A stretch of 64,000 nt of DNA from Clostridiales bacterium (GTDB lineage: Bacteria; Bacillota; Clostridia; Christensenellales; Pumilibacteraceae). Below the pieces are notes generated by a model. That model did no database searches and was not told the DNA's origin. It saw only the letters and a program-made list of their open reading frames with translations. The stretch is from positions 1-64,000 of the forward strand of contig JAISMM010000012.1 in assembly GCA_031276725.1 (NCBI GenBank), given 5' to 3'. The position numbers were made by a program, and so were the translations under genes. Numbering within the stretch: position 1 is the first letter of the stretch; each line of letters opens with the position of its first letter. Below, piece by piece: positions 26,912 through 35,532 of this stretch.

Positions 26912-27856
26912 GCCGCCGAAACATTTCCGTAGGCGGTTTTCCAATGCTTGCACATCGGGAATATTGGTCAACGCGCCCGTAGACTCTATGACGAACGAGG
27001 CGAGAGTCGAGCCGTAACGGCAGCATTCTTCGGCGCCTTTGCCGCCCAGATAGCCGTACAAAAAGCCCGCTATATAGGCGTCGCCCGAGCCGGTGGTGTC
27101 GGCCACATTGCGCGGGGGAACTACGCAAACGTCGCCGCGCTCCGTCCTATCGCCGCGCCGCCAAAAGTAGCGGCTGCCGTTTTTGCCGAACGTCGTCACT
27201 ATGATTTTGGCGCGGCCGCGCTCCGATAAATCCGAAATGTCTTTTAGCCCGAACTTTTTTTGAATAAATCCGCGCTCGCAGTCGTTCGTAAAGACGACCT
27301 CGGAATTCGTTAAAAGCTCCCACAAAAAGTCGGACGGGAAGGCGTCGGAATCGCATTTCATACCGAACACGACGGGAATCGTGCGGGCGCGGCATTCGTT
27401 ATAAAAGTGAAGGTTGTCCTTGTAACCGCCGACCGTTATCACGCCGAGCCTGACGCCGTCAAAAATATCTCCGCTTAGCGGCGCGAAATATTTTTCGTCG
27501 GTCGCGCCGGGGTAAAAAACCGTAACGTGGTCGTTGTCGCCGTCCAAAATCAGATAGCAGTTGCTTGTGGCGTCGCCGTCCGTCCGCGTTACCGCCCCCG
27601 CGTAGACCCCCGCGCCCTCTAAAAACGCCTTAAAGCCGCTCGATTCGTAGTCGCGCCCCACGCGCACGACGGGCCCGGCGCCGACTCCCAGCTTTGCGAG
27701 GGCGCAGGCGATATTGACCGAACAGCCGCCGTAATAGACGGCCGCGTTGTCGGCGTTTGTAACGATCGCGGTATGACCGGGACGCGCGTGCGATTTTACG
27801 CGGATAATTCTGTCGAGGCTCGGGTAGCCGCTTATAAGAATTTGCGGTTTAATCAT
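26900..27856 (-). CDS. PfkB family carbohydrate/nucleoside kinase
   Basis: 318 residues. N-terminal ISGYPSLDRIIRVK, substrate loop GGCSVNIACALAKLGV, and C-terminal signature DTTGSGDAYIAGFLYGYLGG with the catalytic Asp (PfkB pattern DTxGxGD). The family includes ribokinase, adenosine/nucleoside kinases and archaeal ribose-1-phosphate kinase. Beside a phosphorylase, ribose-1-phosphate is one plausible substrate, a nucleoside another. It overlaps the isochorismatase gene by 4 nt. Its last codons and stop are supplied by a repeat arm. Confidence 0.87.
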   Translation of the reverse strand: MIKPQILISGYPSLDRIIRVKSHARPGHTAIVTNADNAAVYYGGCSVNIACALAKLGVGAGPVVRVGRDYESSGFKAFLEGAGVYAGAVTRTDGDATSNCYLILDGDNDHVTVFYPGATDEKYFAPLSGDIFDGVRLGVITVGGYKDNLHFYNECRARTIPVVFGMKCDSDAFPSDFLWELLTNSEVVFTNDCERGFIQKKFGLKDISDLSERGRAKIIVTTFGKNGSRYFWRRGDRTERGDVCVVPPRNVADTTGSGDAYIAGFLYGYLGGKGAEECCRYGSTLASFVIESTGALTNIPDVQALENRLRKCFGGAGE

Positions 27857-28422
27857 AATTCGCCGCTCCTTATAAGCTCCGACAGCTCGCCGCCGCTTAT
27901 TACCCTTCCGTAGTATTTTGCTATGTCGTTAAGATAAACGTTGTTGACCGTTTCGTCGTTCGTGGCGACGCATTCGCGGACCACGTAGACGTTGTAGCCG
28001 TAATTGAACGCGTCGTTTACCGTGGCGCGGATACAGCAGTTGGTTTTGGCGCCGACTATAACGGCGTTTTCGATTCCGTTCTCCCTTAAAATCAGGTCTA
28101 AATCCGTCCCGAAAAACGCGCTGTAACGCCGCTTTTGCACTATATAATCGCCCGCAGGGTCGGGCGCAAGAACCCCGCAAATCTCCTCGCCGCCGCTGCC
28201 CTCTATGCAATTGGGGCGCACCTTAGCAAGCATTTTGTCGGGTTTAGCCTTACGGTGGCGGTGTTGAATAAAGACTATAAGCGCACCGCTTGCCCTTAAC
28301 TCGTCCTTAACGGAGGCTATGCGCGGCAGAATCGCGCCCGTTTGCGGGTAGTAGACGCGGCCCGCGGGGTCGGCGAAATCGAACAGCATATCGACTATTA
28401 TAAGCGCGGTTTTTTTACTCAT
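27853..28422 (-). CDS. Isochorismatase-like cysteine hydrolase
   Basis: 189 residues. The Asp-Lys-Cys triad is visible: ALIIVDMLFDF (Asp), VQKRRYSAF (Lys) and VGAKTNCCIRATVNDAFNYGYNV (Cys). PNCIEGSGGEEI matches the loop HC..GT.G.E of nicotinamidase and carbamoylsarcosine-type amidases. Members hydrolyse amides, nicotinamide or isochorismate. Here it could act on a base such as nicotinamide released by the phosphorylase, but that is inference. It overlaps the permease gene by 8 nt. Confidence 0.82.
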   Translation of the reverse strand: MSKKTALIIVDMLFDFADPAGRVYYPQTGAILPRIASVKDELRASGALIVFIQHRHRKAKPDKMLAKVRPNCIEGSGGEEICGVLAPDPAGDYIVQKRRYSAFFGTDLDLILRENGIENAVIVGAKTNCCIRATVNDAFNYGYNVYVVRECVATNDETVNNVYLNDIAKYYGRVISGGELSELIRSGEL

Positions 28423-29317
28423 TATAAAACCCCCTCAAAGAATTCCCCTTGTTTTTCAGGACGGACGCGACTGTCAAAAGTACGACTATCATAACGTACG
28501 GAACGGCGGTTAAGAGCCTTGCGGCGGCGGCCGACGTCAGCTGCAAATACATTGCGGCGGCGTTTGAAAACCCGAACAGTACGGCGTAGAGGGCGGCCTT
28601 TAAGGGGTAGCCGCGCCCGCAATAAATCGCCGCGATAGCGATGAAGCCGCGCCCGAACGTCATATTGACGGCATAGACGCCGCCGAAGCAGTCCACCGCC
28701 AGGCTCACCCCCGCAAGCCCGCAGGCGGCCGCCCCGATAAGGACGGCGGCGTAACGGACGCGGTTTATGTTTATGCCCACGGCGCGCGCCGCCTCGGGAT
28801 TTTCGCCCGCGACGCGGATATAAACGCCCGTTTTGGTTTTGAACATTAAAACGCCCGCCGCAAAAATCAGCGCGTAGGAAAGATACGTTAATAGCGTGTG
28901 ATTGGCGAACGCGCCCAAAAACGGAACCGACGCCGCGCCCGAAAAGAGGCGCACCGACGTGAGCGAAAAGTCGGCGGCGACGAGCTTGGCGATCCCCATA
29001 CGCCGTAAAATCAGGGCGGTGAACCCGGACGCGAAAAGGTTTAGGGCAAGCCCGATTATAATGACGTTCCCCTTGCGGCTCACCCCGAAAACCGAGAACA
29101 CGACGCCCAAGAAAAGCGAGACGCCGACCGCCAAAGCAACGGCGGCGAGGTAACTGCCCGTAAGATAAACGGTGAGCGCGGCGACGAACGCCGCCGTAAG
29201 CATCATACCTTCCAGCGCGATATTAAGGACGTTCGCCTTGTAGGCGAAAATGCCGCCGAGCGTGCATAAAAGAATCGGCGAGGAAAACAGCACGGTGTTA
29301 TAAAGTATGTTGTTCAT
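28415..29317 (-). CDS. Nucleoside ABC transporter permease (second subunit)
   Basis: 300 residues, eight or more hydrophobic helices, BPD_transp_2 family. GIFAYKANVLNIALEGMMLTAAF near the N-terminus and VAGENPEAARAVGININRVRY in the central cytoplasmic loop are hallmarks of the NupQ/BmpE-type permease. Overlaps the first permease gene by 20 nt, so translation is coupled. Confidence 0.9.
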   Translation of the reverse strand: MNNILYNTVLFSSPILLCTLGGIFAYKANVLNIALEGMMLTAAFVAALTVYLTGSYLAAVALAVGVSLFLGVVFSVFGVSRKGNVIIIGLALNLFASGFTALILRRMGIAKLVAADFSLTSVRLFSGAASVPFLGAFANHTLLTYLSYALIFAAGVLMFKTKTGVYIRVAGENPEAARAVGININRVRYAAVLIGAAACGLAGVSLAVDCFGGVYAVNMTFGRGFIAIAAIYCGRGYPLKAALYAVLFGFSNAAAMYLQLTSAAAARLLTAVPYVMIVVLLTVASVLKNKGNSLRGFYNE

Positions 29318-30431
29318 CGGTTCGTTCTCCTTTTTTTCTCTTAAAAATTCCTTTGATTTTGCCGAAAATACGCCCCGCGCCCTCGCGGAATTTAACGTTT
29401 TTAGACAGGTACGAAACCGACAAAAACAGTATTATGAGCGCCTGAATAACAAAAATAATCTCGTTGGGAATTTTGGTAAACAGGGCGGCCTGCGATACGC
29501 CCACCTTTAACGCTCCGTAAAAAACCGCCGCTATAAGTATGCCGAAAACCGAATGCGAGCCTAAAAGCGAAACGAGCATCCCGTCCCACCCCAAGCCCGG
29601 CGAGCCGGAAAAGTCGAGCGTGTAGCGGTATTTTTCGCCGAGCATCCACCCCGCTCCCGCAAGCCCCGCGAGCGCGCCGCTAAGGAGCATAACCGCTATG
29701 ATTTTTTTGCGGACGTTCATCCCCGCCGCCTCGGCGAACTCCGGGTTTTTGCCTATCGCGGTAATCTCGTAGCCGAGCCGCGATTTTTTGAACACGACCG
29801 CCATAACGGCGAACGCGGCGAGCGCGATTAAAAAGAACGCCGTCAAATTAGTGCCGAACAGCCGCCCGAACGCCGCCGAACCCGCTATCATATCGGTCGA
29901 AACGTAGCCCGCCGACGGATCGCGGAAAACGCCCTCCGCCAAAAACGCCAGAATTTCGACGGCGGCGTAGTTGAGCATAAGCGTAACGACCATTTCGTTC
30001 ACCTTAAAGTACGCCTTTAAGAGCGCGGGCACAAGCGCGAAAAGCGCGCCCGAAAATACGGCCGCCGTAAGGCAGAGCGGAATGTGGACGGCGGCGGGAA
30101 CGCCGCGCATACTTGCCCCTATTATGCCCGCGACGAAGCCCCCCAAAAGCATTTGCCCCTCGACGCCCATATTGAACACGTTCGCCTTGAACGTTACGCC
30201 GATCGCAAGCCCCGTCAAAATAAGCGGCGCCGCCACGTGCAGAACGCGCATAAAGCCGTCGGGAGTAAACAGAGCGCGGCCGAGCATCGTCGCGTAAACC
30301 GAGAACGGATTCTCGCGCGCGGCGGCTATTATCAGCGCCCCGCCGACAAACGCCAGCAGCACCGGTATAAGCGCGTTGCAAAAAGCCGCAACCCCGCTCT
30401 TAATATTTTTTACCGTTTTTTCTTTCAGCAT
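29298..30431 (-). CDS. Nucleoside ABC transporter permease (first subunit)
   Basis: 377 residues, BPD_transp_2 family, NupP-like. VTFKANVFNMGVEGQMLLGGF and the loop AIGKNPEFAEAAGMNVRKKI are diagnostic. A basic C-terminal tail follows the last helix. Works with the partner permease and the double ATPase to import nucleosides through the membrane. Confidence 0.9.
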   Translation of the reverse strand: MLKEKTVKNIKSGVAAFCNALIPVLLAFVGGALIIAAARENPFSVYATMLGRALFTPDGFMRVLHVAAPLILTGLAIGVTFKANVFNMGVEGQMLLGGFVAGIIGASMRGVPAAVHIPLCLTAAVFSGALFALVPALLKAYFKVNEMVVTLMLNYAAVEILAFLAEGVFRDPSAGYVSTDMIAGSAAFGRLFGTNLTAFFLIALAAFAVMAVVFKKSRLGYEITAIGKNPEFAEAAGMNVRKKIIAVMLLSGALAGLAGAGWMLGEKYRYTLDFSGSPGLGWDGMLVSLLGSHSVFGILIAAVFYGALKVGVSQAALFTKIPNEIIFVIQALIILFLSVSYLSKNVKFREGAGRIFGKIKGIFKRKKGERTDEQHTL

Positions 30432-30594
30432 AGTTTTACTCCTTTAAAACCTCCTTACAAGTTTAGCCGACTTAAAGCCGCCGCACTCGTTAGGAGTTTT
30501 CCGCAGAGGGAATTTTCGGCGGCAAGCCGACGGAACGGCATATCGACAGCCGCCGGTTTGCCGTTTGCAGAGTGTCGGCAACCGCGCGTTCGCC

Positions 30595-30725
30595 GGGCGG
30601 CAAAGAGAGGCGTGACAGGCGCGGGCAACGGTCGCCGAACCGCCGGCGGCGCGTACTTTATAGGTACGTAACCGGGGCGGTTTCGGCAAACCCTAGGCCG
30701 CTATCAACGCCCCTATCCGCCGCCC
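30595..30725. mobile_element. MITE-like element overlapping the end of the ATPase gene
   Basis: Arms GGGCGGCAAAGAGAGGCGTG (30595) and, on minus, GGGCGGCGGATAGGGGCGTT (30725-30706). The core GCGCGTACTTTATAGGTACG is shared with the element at 7984. The TAG in the right arm (30715-30713) ends the ABC ATPase gene, giving its GGG C-terminus. Upstream, 30432-30594 holds no gene, only further repeat fragments (30461-30484 resembles 34821-34846). Confidence 0.75.
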
Positions 30726-32314
30726 GGCATAACACCGGCCATCATAAGCCCGAGCGTCTCCCCGTCCGCCCCGCGCGGCGCCTCGCCGACGACGGCGCCC
30801 TTGTACATAACGATAACGCGGTCGGACAGATTCATAATTTCGGAAAGCTCGCTCGAAACGAGCAAGACCGCCTTGCCCGCGTCTTTAAGCTCCAACAGCT
30901 TTTTGTGAATGAATTCGATAGAGCCGACGTCGACGCCGCGTGTGGGCTGGCTGGCTATCAGTACGTCGGGGTTAGACGACAATTCGCGGGCGACTATCAG
31001 CTTTTGCGCGTTGCCGCCCGACAGCTGCGACACGTCGCCGTCGGGGTCGCAAAGGCGCACGTCGAAGTTTTTGACAAGGCCGTCGCGCCGCCGTATAACG
31101 GCTTTTTTTGACAGCAGTCCGAAGCGCGAAATTTGCCTGTCCCGATGGTAGCCCGCGATCGCGTTTTGGGCTACGGTCATATCGCGGCATAGCCCCTGAC
31201 CGTAGCGGTCCTCGGGAATAACGGCGATTTTATTTTCGCGCACGGCTTTTGGCCAGGCGTCCGTAATGTCCGCGCCGCCCTTCAAAACGGTTCCGCCCGC
31301 GACCGTCATAAGTCCGGTAAGCGCCTTTACAAGCTCGCTTTGACCGTTGCCCTCCACGCCCGCCACACCCAAAATCTCGCCCGCGCGGATATTAAAACTA
31401 ACGCCGTCCACGGCTTTCCGACCGTCGGGGGCTACGACCGAAAGATTCTTGACCTCGTAAACGACGCCGCCCGCAACCGGCGCCCCGCCCGTTTTAGGGC
31501 GTTCTATGTCGCGGCCGACCATCATACGCGCCAGCTTTTTTTCGTCGGTGTCAAAGGTTTTCGCCTCGCCGACGACCGCGCCGCCGCGAATGACGGTAAC
31601 GGAATCGGACGCGTCCATAACCTCGCGCAGCTTGTGCGTGATTACGATGACGGTCTTGCCGCCGCGCCGTAACTCTTTGAGGCTGCTTATGAGTTCGTCG
31701 GCCTCGCGCGGCGTTAAAACCCCCGTCGGCTCGTCCAAAATAAGGATTTGCACGTCGCGGTAAAGCATTTTAAGGATTTCGACGCGCTGTTTTTCGCCTA
31801 TCGACAGATTTTTTACGAGCGCGGCGGCGTCAAGCCCGAGGTTGTATTTTTGTATAGTCCGCTCGACGGCGGCTTTTTGGGCGGCGGCGTCGATTAACGG
31901 CAGCGGCAGCCTCCGCGCGGCGAATTTGTCATTTAAGGCGGGCCTTTTGCGGACGAACGGCAAAAGGCAAAGCGGTTTAAGCGGCGCGAAGGCGCGCCGG
32001 ATTTCGGAGCCCAAAACGACGTTTTCAAACACGGTAAGATTCGGCGACAGCTTAAAATGCTGATGCACCATACCTATGCCGCGCTTTATCGCGTCGGACG
32101 GGCTCGCGAACCTTACCGGCTCGCCGTCCACCAAAATTTCGCCGGACGAGGGCTGCAAAAGTCCGTACAGCATATTCATAAGCGTGCTTTTACCCGCGCC
32201 GTTTTCGCCCACGACCGCCTTAATTTCGCCGCGCTCCACCCTTATGTCGATTTCGTTATTCGCGGTAAAATCCCCGAATTTTTTTGTAAGCTTACGCGTT
32301 TCAATCGCCGTCAT
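30713..32314 (-). CDS. Nucleoside ABC transporter, double ATP-binding subunit
   Basis: 533 residues, two ABC domains. Domain 1: Walker A VVGENGAGKSTLMNM (about 34-48), signature LSIGEKQRVEILK, Walker B ILILDEPTGVL. Domain 2 lacks a canonical Walker A (VAGVEGNGQSELVKAL) but has LSGGNAQKLIVARE, as usual for NupO/YufO and RbsA-type proteins. An insertion at about residues 115-145 is unusual. Powers the importer with the two permeases and the BMP lipoprotein. Its stop lies in a repeat arm. Confidence 0.93.
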   Translation of the reverse strand: MTAIETRKLTKKFGDFTANNEIDIRVERGEIKAVVGENGAGKSTLMNMLYGLLQPSSGEILVDGEPVRFASPSDAIKRGIGMVHQHFKLSPNLTVFENVVLGSEIRRAFAPLKPLCLLPFVRKRPALNDKFAARRLPLPLIDAAAQKAAVERTIQKYNLGLDAAALVKNLSIGEKQRVEILKMLYRDVQILILDEPTGVLTPREADELISSLKELRRGGKTVIVITHKLREVMDASDSVTVIRGGAVVGEAKTFDTDEKKLARMMVGRDIERPKTGGAPVAGGVVYEVKNLSVVAPDGRKAVDGVSFNIRAGEILGVAGVEGNGQSELVKALTGLMTVAGGTVLKGGADITDAWPKAVRENKIAVIPEDRYGQGLCRDMTVAQNAIAGYHRDRQISRFGLLSKKAVIRRRDGLVKNFDVRLCDPDGDVSQLSGGNAQKLIVARELSSNPDVLIASQPTRGVDVGSIEFIHKKLLELKDAGKAVLLVSSELSEIMNLSDRVIVMYKGAVVGEAPRGADGETLGLMMAGVMPGGG

Positions 32315-32402
32315 AATTTTTCTCCCGCGCTCGTTTTATCATTTGTCGTCCTCCTTTTTATGCGCCCTTTTTTCTATTAAACGCACTCGTGCTTATAAAC
32401 GC

Positions 32403-33608
32403 TCATTTGCTTATTCGGTTTACGTTCGGTATCAGCTCCGCCTGCCGCGCCTCGAAGCCCGCGTAGCCGTTCCTTTGGCAGTCGTAAACCTTAATCGTGC
32501 CGTCGGCGATTTTGGCGGCTATATCGGCGACCTTATCCTTAATTTGCGCCCATTTTGCAAGCCCCGACTGCTTGACCGCCGCGCCCGCCGCCGCCAAATC
32601 CGTAATCCCCGTCGCGCCGGACGCCAAGTCGTAGTACGCCAAATTCGCGAACCGCCCGAGCGTACCGTCGCGGTACGCCTCCGTGATGCCCTTTACCGGA
32701 ACGTCGGTATTTTTGAGTACGGACGTCAAAACGTAGCCGGGTCTGTCGCCGTCCTTATTCGCGTCCACCTCGATGCCGAATCTTTTGGAGTCGCTCGCCT
32801 TTGTGGTAACGCCCGCGCCCACGTTGCCCGCGCAGGCGAATACTATGTTGCCGCCCTTGTCGTAAACGCCCTTGGCGAACGTTTGACCCGCCTGCATATC
32901 CACGAAGCCCGCGCTGTTATTCTCGTAGTAATCGTACCTTACGCCCGCCCCCAGCTCCAAGTCCGCGACGGCGCGGCTTATGCCCGACATATAGCCCGCG
33001 CTGAAAACGTAAATGCCGTCGGACGCGGTGCCGCCTATAAAGCCTATCGAGCGGTTGCCGCTCAAATTAAGGCTGTGCGTCGCCGAATCGAAAAGCGCGG
33101 CGGCGTTTTCGTTGACGAGCACCGACAGATACCCCGCAAGATACGACGCCTCGTGAACGTTAAACAGCACGGATATAACGTTTTTGTGAATGACGCTCCC
33201 GTCGCCGTTTCGGTTGGGATCGGCGTTAAAAACTACGAACGTGGTGCCGGGGTAGCGCTTTGCGAGCGGCTCTTGACCGCCCACGCCCTTAATAAGCGCG
33301 TCGAAGTCGTATTCTAACGAGAATATCAGCTTTGCGCCGGCGGCCGCCATCTGCTCTATCGCCTTGCCCGCCGTCAAATCCGAGCCGATTTCGACGACCT
33401 TAGTTTTGTAGCCGTACTTGTCCGCCATACTTTTAAGACCGTTAACGGCCGTTTGATTGTAGCCGTTGTCGTTAGAACCCGCCGCCGCGCATATGAGCGC
33501 GATTTCGATTCCGCCGCCTTTGGCGGTGCAGCCGCCGAACGCGAACACGCCCGCCGCCGCGATAACGGCGGTCAGCGCCGCCGCGATTTTTGTAAAAAGT
33601 CCCTTCAT
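32403..33608 (-). CDS. BMP family nucleoside-binding lipoprotein
   Basis: 401 residues. Lipoprotein signal with lipobox FGGC (Cys27). BMP domain: ICAAAGSNDNGYNQTAVNGLKSM, SLEYDFDALIKGVG, NVHEASYLAGYLSVLV, SIGFIGGTASDGIYVFSAGYMSG and FACAGNVGAGV. Extracytoplasmic receptor of the importer (NupN/BmpA type). ATG preceded by AAGGAGAT. The 440-nt gap upstream contains a repeat element. Confidence 0.93.
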   Translation of the reverse strand: MKGLFTKIAAALTAVIAAAGVFAFGGCTAKGGGIEIALICAAAGSNDNGYNQTAVNGLKSMADKYGYKTKVVEIGSDLTAGKAIEQMAAAGAKLIFSLEYDFDALIKGVGGQEPLAKRYPGTTFVVFNADPNRNGDGSVIHKNVISVLFNVHEASYLAGYLSVLVNENAAALFDSATHSLNLSGNRSIGFIGGTASDGIYVFSAGYMSGISRAVADLELGAGVRYDYYENNSAGFVDMQAGQTFAKGVYDKGGNIVFACAGNVGAGVTTKASDSKRFGIEVDANKDGDRPGYVLTSVLKNTDVPVKGITEAYRDGTLGRFANLAYYDLASGATGITDLAAAGAAVKQSGLAKWAQIKDKVADIAAKIADGTIKVYDCQRNGYAGFEARQAELIPNVNRISK

Positions 33609-34048
33609 AATTGTTATCTCCTTTTGTAAATTTTTTTGAATTTGTTGTCAAGATTATTTTTTGCCGCTGTTTGCCGCTCCGTTTTCCGCCGGGAGCGGCA
33701 AGGAGTGGTGTTCAGACGGGCAACAGGCGGCGCCGAGCCGACAAACGGCTTGCCGTTTGCAGGGTGAGCACCCGCCGGAGCGGAACCCGTCAACGAGGCG
33801 AGGCTTGCCGAATGAGTGTACATCGACGTACTCGATTGAGGCAAAACGCCGATCGTAGCCCGTATCAACGCCGCTATTTGCCGCTCCGATCCCCGGTATA
33901 AATTCTATCCCGTTTAAAGGCGCCGTATTCAATTCTACATCGTATGTTTCCTCCTACTTTTGCGATTGTTATGTCGTATTGTCGTCATTACCACTTGATT
34001 TACAGCGTTGCCGCGGATCGCCCGTTCGGACGGCGCGTTGCGGGCGGT
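33609..34048. other. Intergenic region with repeat element and orphan Shine-Dalgarno
   Basis: Between the regulator and the BMP gene. Positions 33692-33887 are a MITE-like element. On the minus strand, AGGAGGAAACATACG (33957-33943) is followed directly by ATG-TAG (33942-33937), a start codon next to a stop. No riboswitch or clear second promoter was recognised. Confidence 0.5.
33692..33887. mobile_element. MITE-like element, 196 bp
   Basis: Arms GGAGCGGCAAGGAGTGGTGT (33692) and inverted match ending TATTTGCCGCTCC (33887). Internal modules include the hairpin AAACGGCTTGCCGTTT and the palindromic core around 33808-33842, shared with the element at 26790. Confidence 0.75.
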
Positions 34049-34795
34049 TTAGCCCTTACGCTGTTGCCCGACCTGCTCTATAAAGAACTTAAACTTGTCG
34101 GTGCGGTACGCGGACTCGAACGTTTCGACCGGGATTTCGGCGCCGCCGCGAATCCTGCCGTAGGTTACCGCGCGGAACATAATTATGGGAGCGCCGTCGT
34201 CCATCTCTAAATACCGCGCCGCGCCGCCCTTGACCGAAACGGCTTCGAGCGTGCGCGTGGACTTTGTAAGCTCGACGCAGTACTCCTTTTTGAGCGTTTC
34301 GTAAAGACTCGCCGCCTCAAAGTTAAACCGCTCGATACCCTTTATGTACTTGTACGGCAGGTACGTGGTGGTGTAGTTGATCGGCACGCCGTCGGCGTAG
34401 TAGACGCGTTCGAGCCTAAAAACCGGCTCGTCGGGACTAAGGCGCAAAAGCCTCCCCTCGCGCGTGTCCGGCACGCCGACCGACGCCGATATAATCCTCC
34501 GCGAGGGCTTCATACCGTAGCGGACTATATCGTCGGTGCAGCTAGAAAGCGAATACAAATCGTGTGCGATTCCGCCGTCGAGGACGAACGTCCCCTTGCC
34601 CTGAACGCGGTACAAATACCCCTCGCGGACAAGCTCGTCGATAGCCTTCCGCACGGTGATACGCGAAAAGTTGAACTTGTCGACCATCTCGCGCTCGCTC
34701 ATAATCGGCTCGTTCGGCGCGGGCTTCGCGGCGTCTATCATATCGATAATCGCCTTTTTTAGCACGTAGTACTTAGGTACAGGTACGTCTTGCAT
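34049..34795 (-). CDS. GntR/HutC family transcriptional regulator
   Basis: 248 residues. N-terminal winged helix: PIMSEREMVDKFNFSRITVRKAIDELVREGYLYRVQGKGTFV (about 28-72). C-terminal UTRA ligand domain with RRIISASV, RVYYADGVPINYTTTYLP and FRAVTYGR. First gene of the nucleoside operon, so it most likely represses it and responds to a nucleoside, sugar phosphate or base. Promoter at 34950-34978; no clear palindromic operator was found. Confidence 0.9.
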   Translation of the reverse strand: MQDVPVPKYYVLKKAIIDMIDAAKPAPNEPIMSEREMVDKFNFSRITVRKAIDELVREGYLYRVQGKGTFVLDGGIAHDLYSLSSCTDDIVRYGMKPSRRIISASVGVPDTREGRLLRLSPDEPVFRLERVYYADGVPINYTTTYLPYKYIKGIERFNFEAASLYETLKKEYCVELTKSTRTLEAVSVKGGAARYLEMDDGAPIIMFRAVTYGRIRGGAEIPVETFESAYRTDKFKFFIEQVGQQRKG

Positions 34796-34949
34796 ACTCC
34801 TCCCTCTTGAAAAACTCCGAACAAGTTTAGCCGTCTTTAAGCCGCGCCGCCTTTGCCGTAAACAAAGGCAACCCTATTGCCGCCGCCTCAAAGCCGCGCC
34901 GCTTGCCCGTAGCTCCCCGCCGTAACCCCAACAGGTTATGACCACTTAT

Positions 34950-34978
34950 ACTTTACCACACCTTCCGCCGTTTGTCAA
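34950..34978 (-). promoter_or_regulatory. Sigma-A promoter of the nucleoside operon
   Basis: TTGACA (34978-34973), 17-nt spacer, TAAAGT (34955-34950) on the minus strand. It sits about 155 nt before the regulator gene, in the divergent gap with spoIIID. The leader 34796-34940 has no recognised motif. Confidence 0.75.
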
Positions 34979-35081
34979 TAGGTTTTTAAAAAAAACTTGA
35001 AAAAATTTTTACTCTTCCCGCCGATTCCCAAAAATGTTTTTGCGTTTGCCCTCTTGACCGCCCTATGTGTCGAAAATTGTC

Positions 35082-35108
35082 ATAATCGGGTTAACGGAAT
35101 CATAAGCT
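35082..35108 (+). promoter_or_regulatory. Sigma-E-like promoter of spoIIID
   Basis: GTCATAAT at 35079-35086, then CATAAGCT at 35101-35108: ATA, 16 nt, CATAnnnT. This fits the mother-cell sigma-E pattern of Bacillus, and spoIIID is a classic sigma-E gene. Confidence 0.65.
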
Positions 35109-35138
35109 ATACAACTACGGTTCCGGCGAGGTATGACA

Positions 35139-35387
35139 ATGAAACAACACATCGTATTACGCGCGTTAAAGCTTTCGGACTATATTTTGGAAACGCGGGC
35201 GACCGTCCGCGACGCCTCGAAAATATTCAACGTGAGCAAAAGCACCGTACATAAGGACGTTTCCGAAAGACTGAAAGCGATAGACCGCGAAAAGTATCTG
35301 CAAGTAAAAAAGGTTTTGGACTTTAATCTGTCCGAGCGCCACATTCGCGGCGGCAACGCCACAAAGGAAAAGTACCGAAAAGGTTAA
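35139..35387 (+). CDS. spoIIID: Sporulation transcription factor SpoIIID
   Basis: Mother-cell DNA-binding regulator active after sigma-E. 82 residues from the ATG at 35139 (an ATG at 35133 adds two; GAGG at 35128-35131 fits the later one). Helix-turn-helix TRATVRDASKIFNVSKSTVHKDVSERL (about 20-46) and the conserved RHIRGGNATKEKY tail identify it. Strong evidence that the organism forms endospores. Confidence 0.95.
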   Translation: MKQHIVLRALKLSDYILETRATVRDASKIFNVSKSTVHKDVSERLKAIDREKYLQVKKVLDFNLSERHIRGGNATKEKYRKG

Positions 35388-35500
35388 AATCCGAAAGCGT
35401 TAAACAGGTTAAAACAAAAGCGCCTAAAAGGTCAAATATCAAAAACGGAAGCACCGGAAAAGCCGAAAACAAAAGCGCGGAAAAATACAGAAAATAAAAA

Positions 35501-35532
35501 AACGGCCGTTCCGCCGAACGGTCGTTTTTTTT
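35501..35532 (+). terminator. Bidirectional terminator after spoIIID
   Basis: Stem arms 35501-35511 and 35516-35526 (one mismatch, 4-nt loop), then eight T. An A-run on the left side gives T-rich sequence on the other strand, so it can also serve the convergent gene at 35605-35970. Confidence 0.85.

Noticed and set aside
33609-34048. Purine riboswitch upstream of the BMP gene
   Set aside because: None of the conserved purine-aptamer loop sequences was recognised; the gap is mostly a repeat element.
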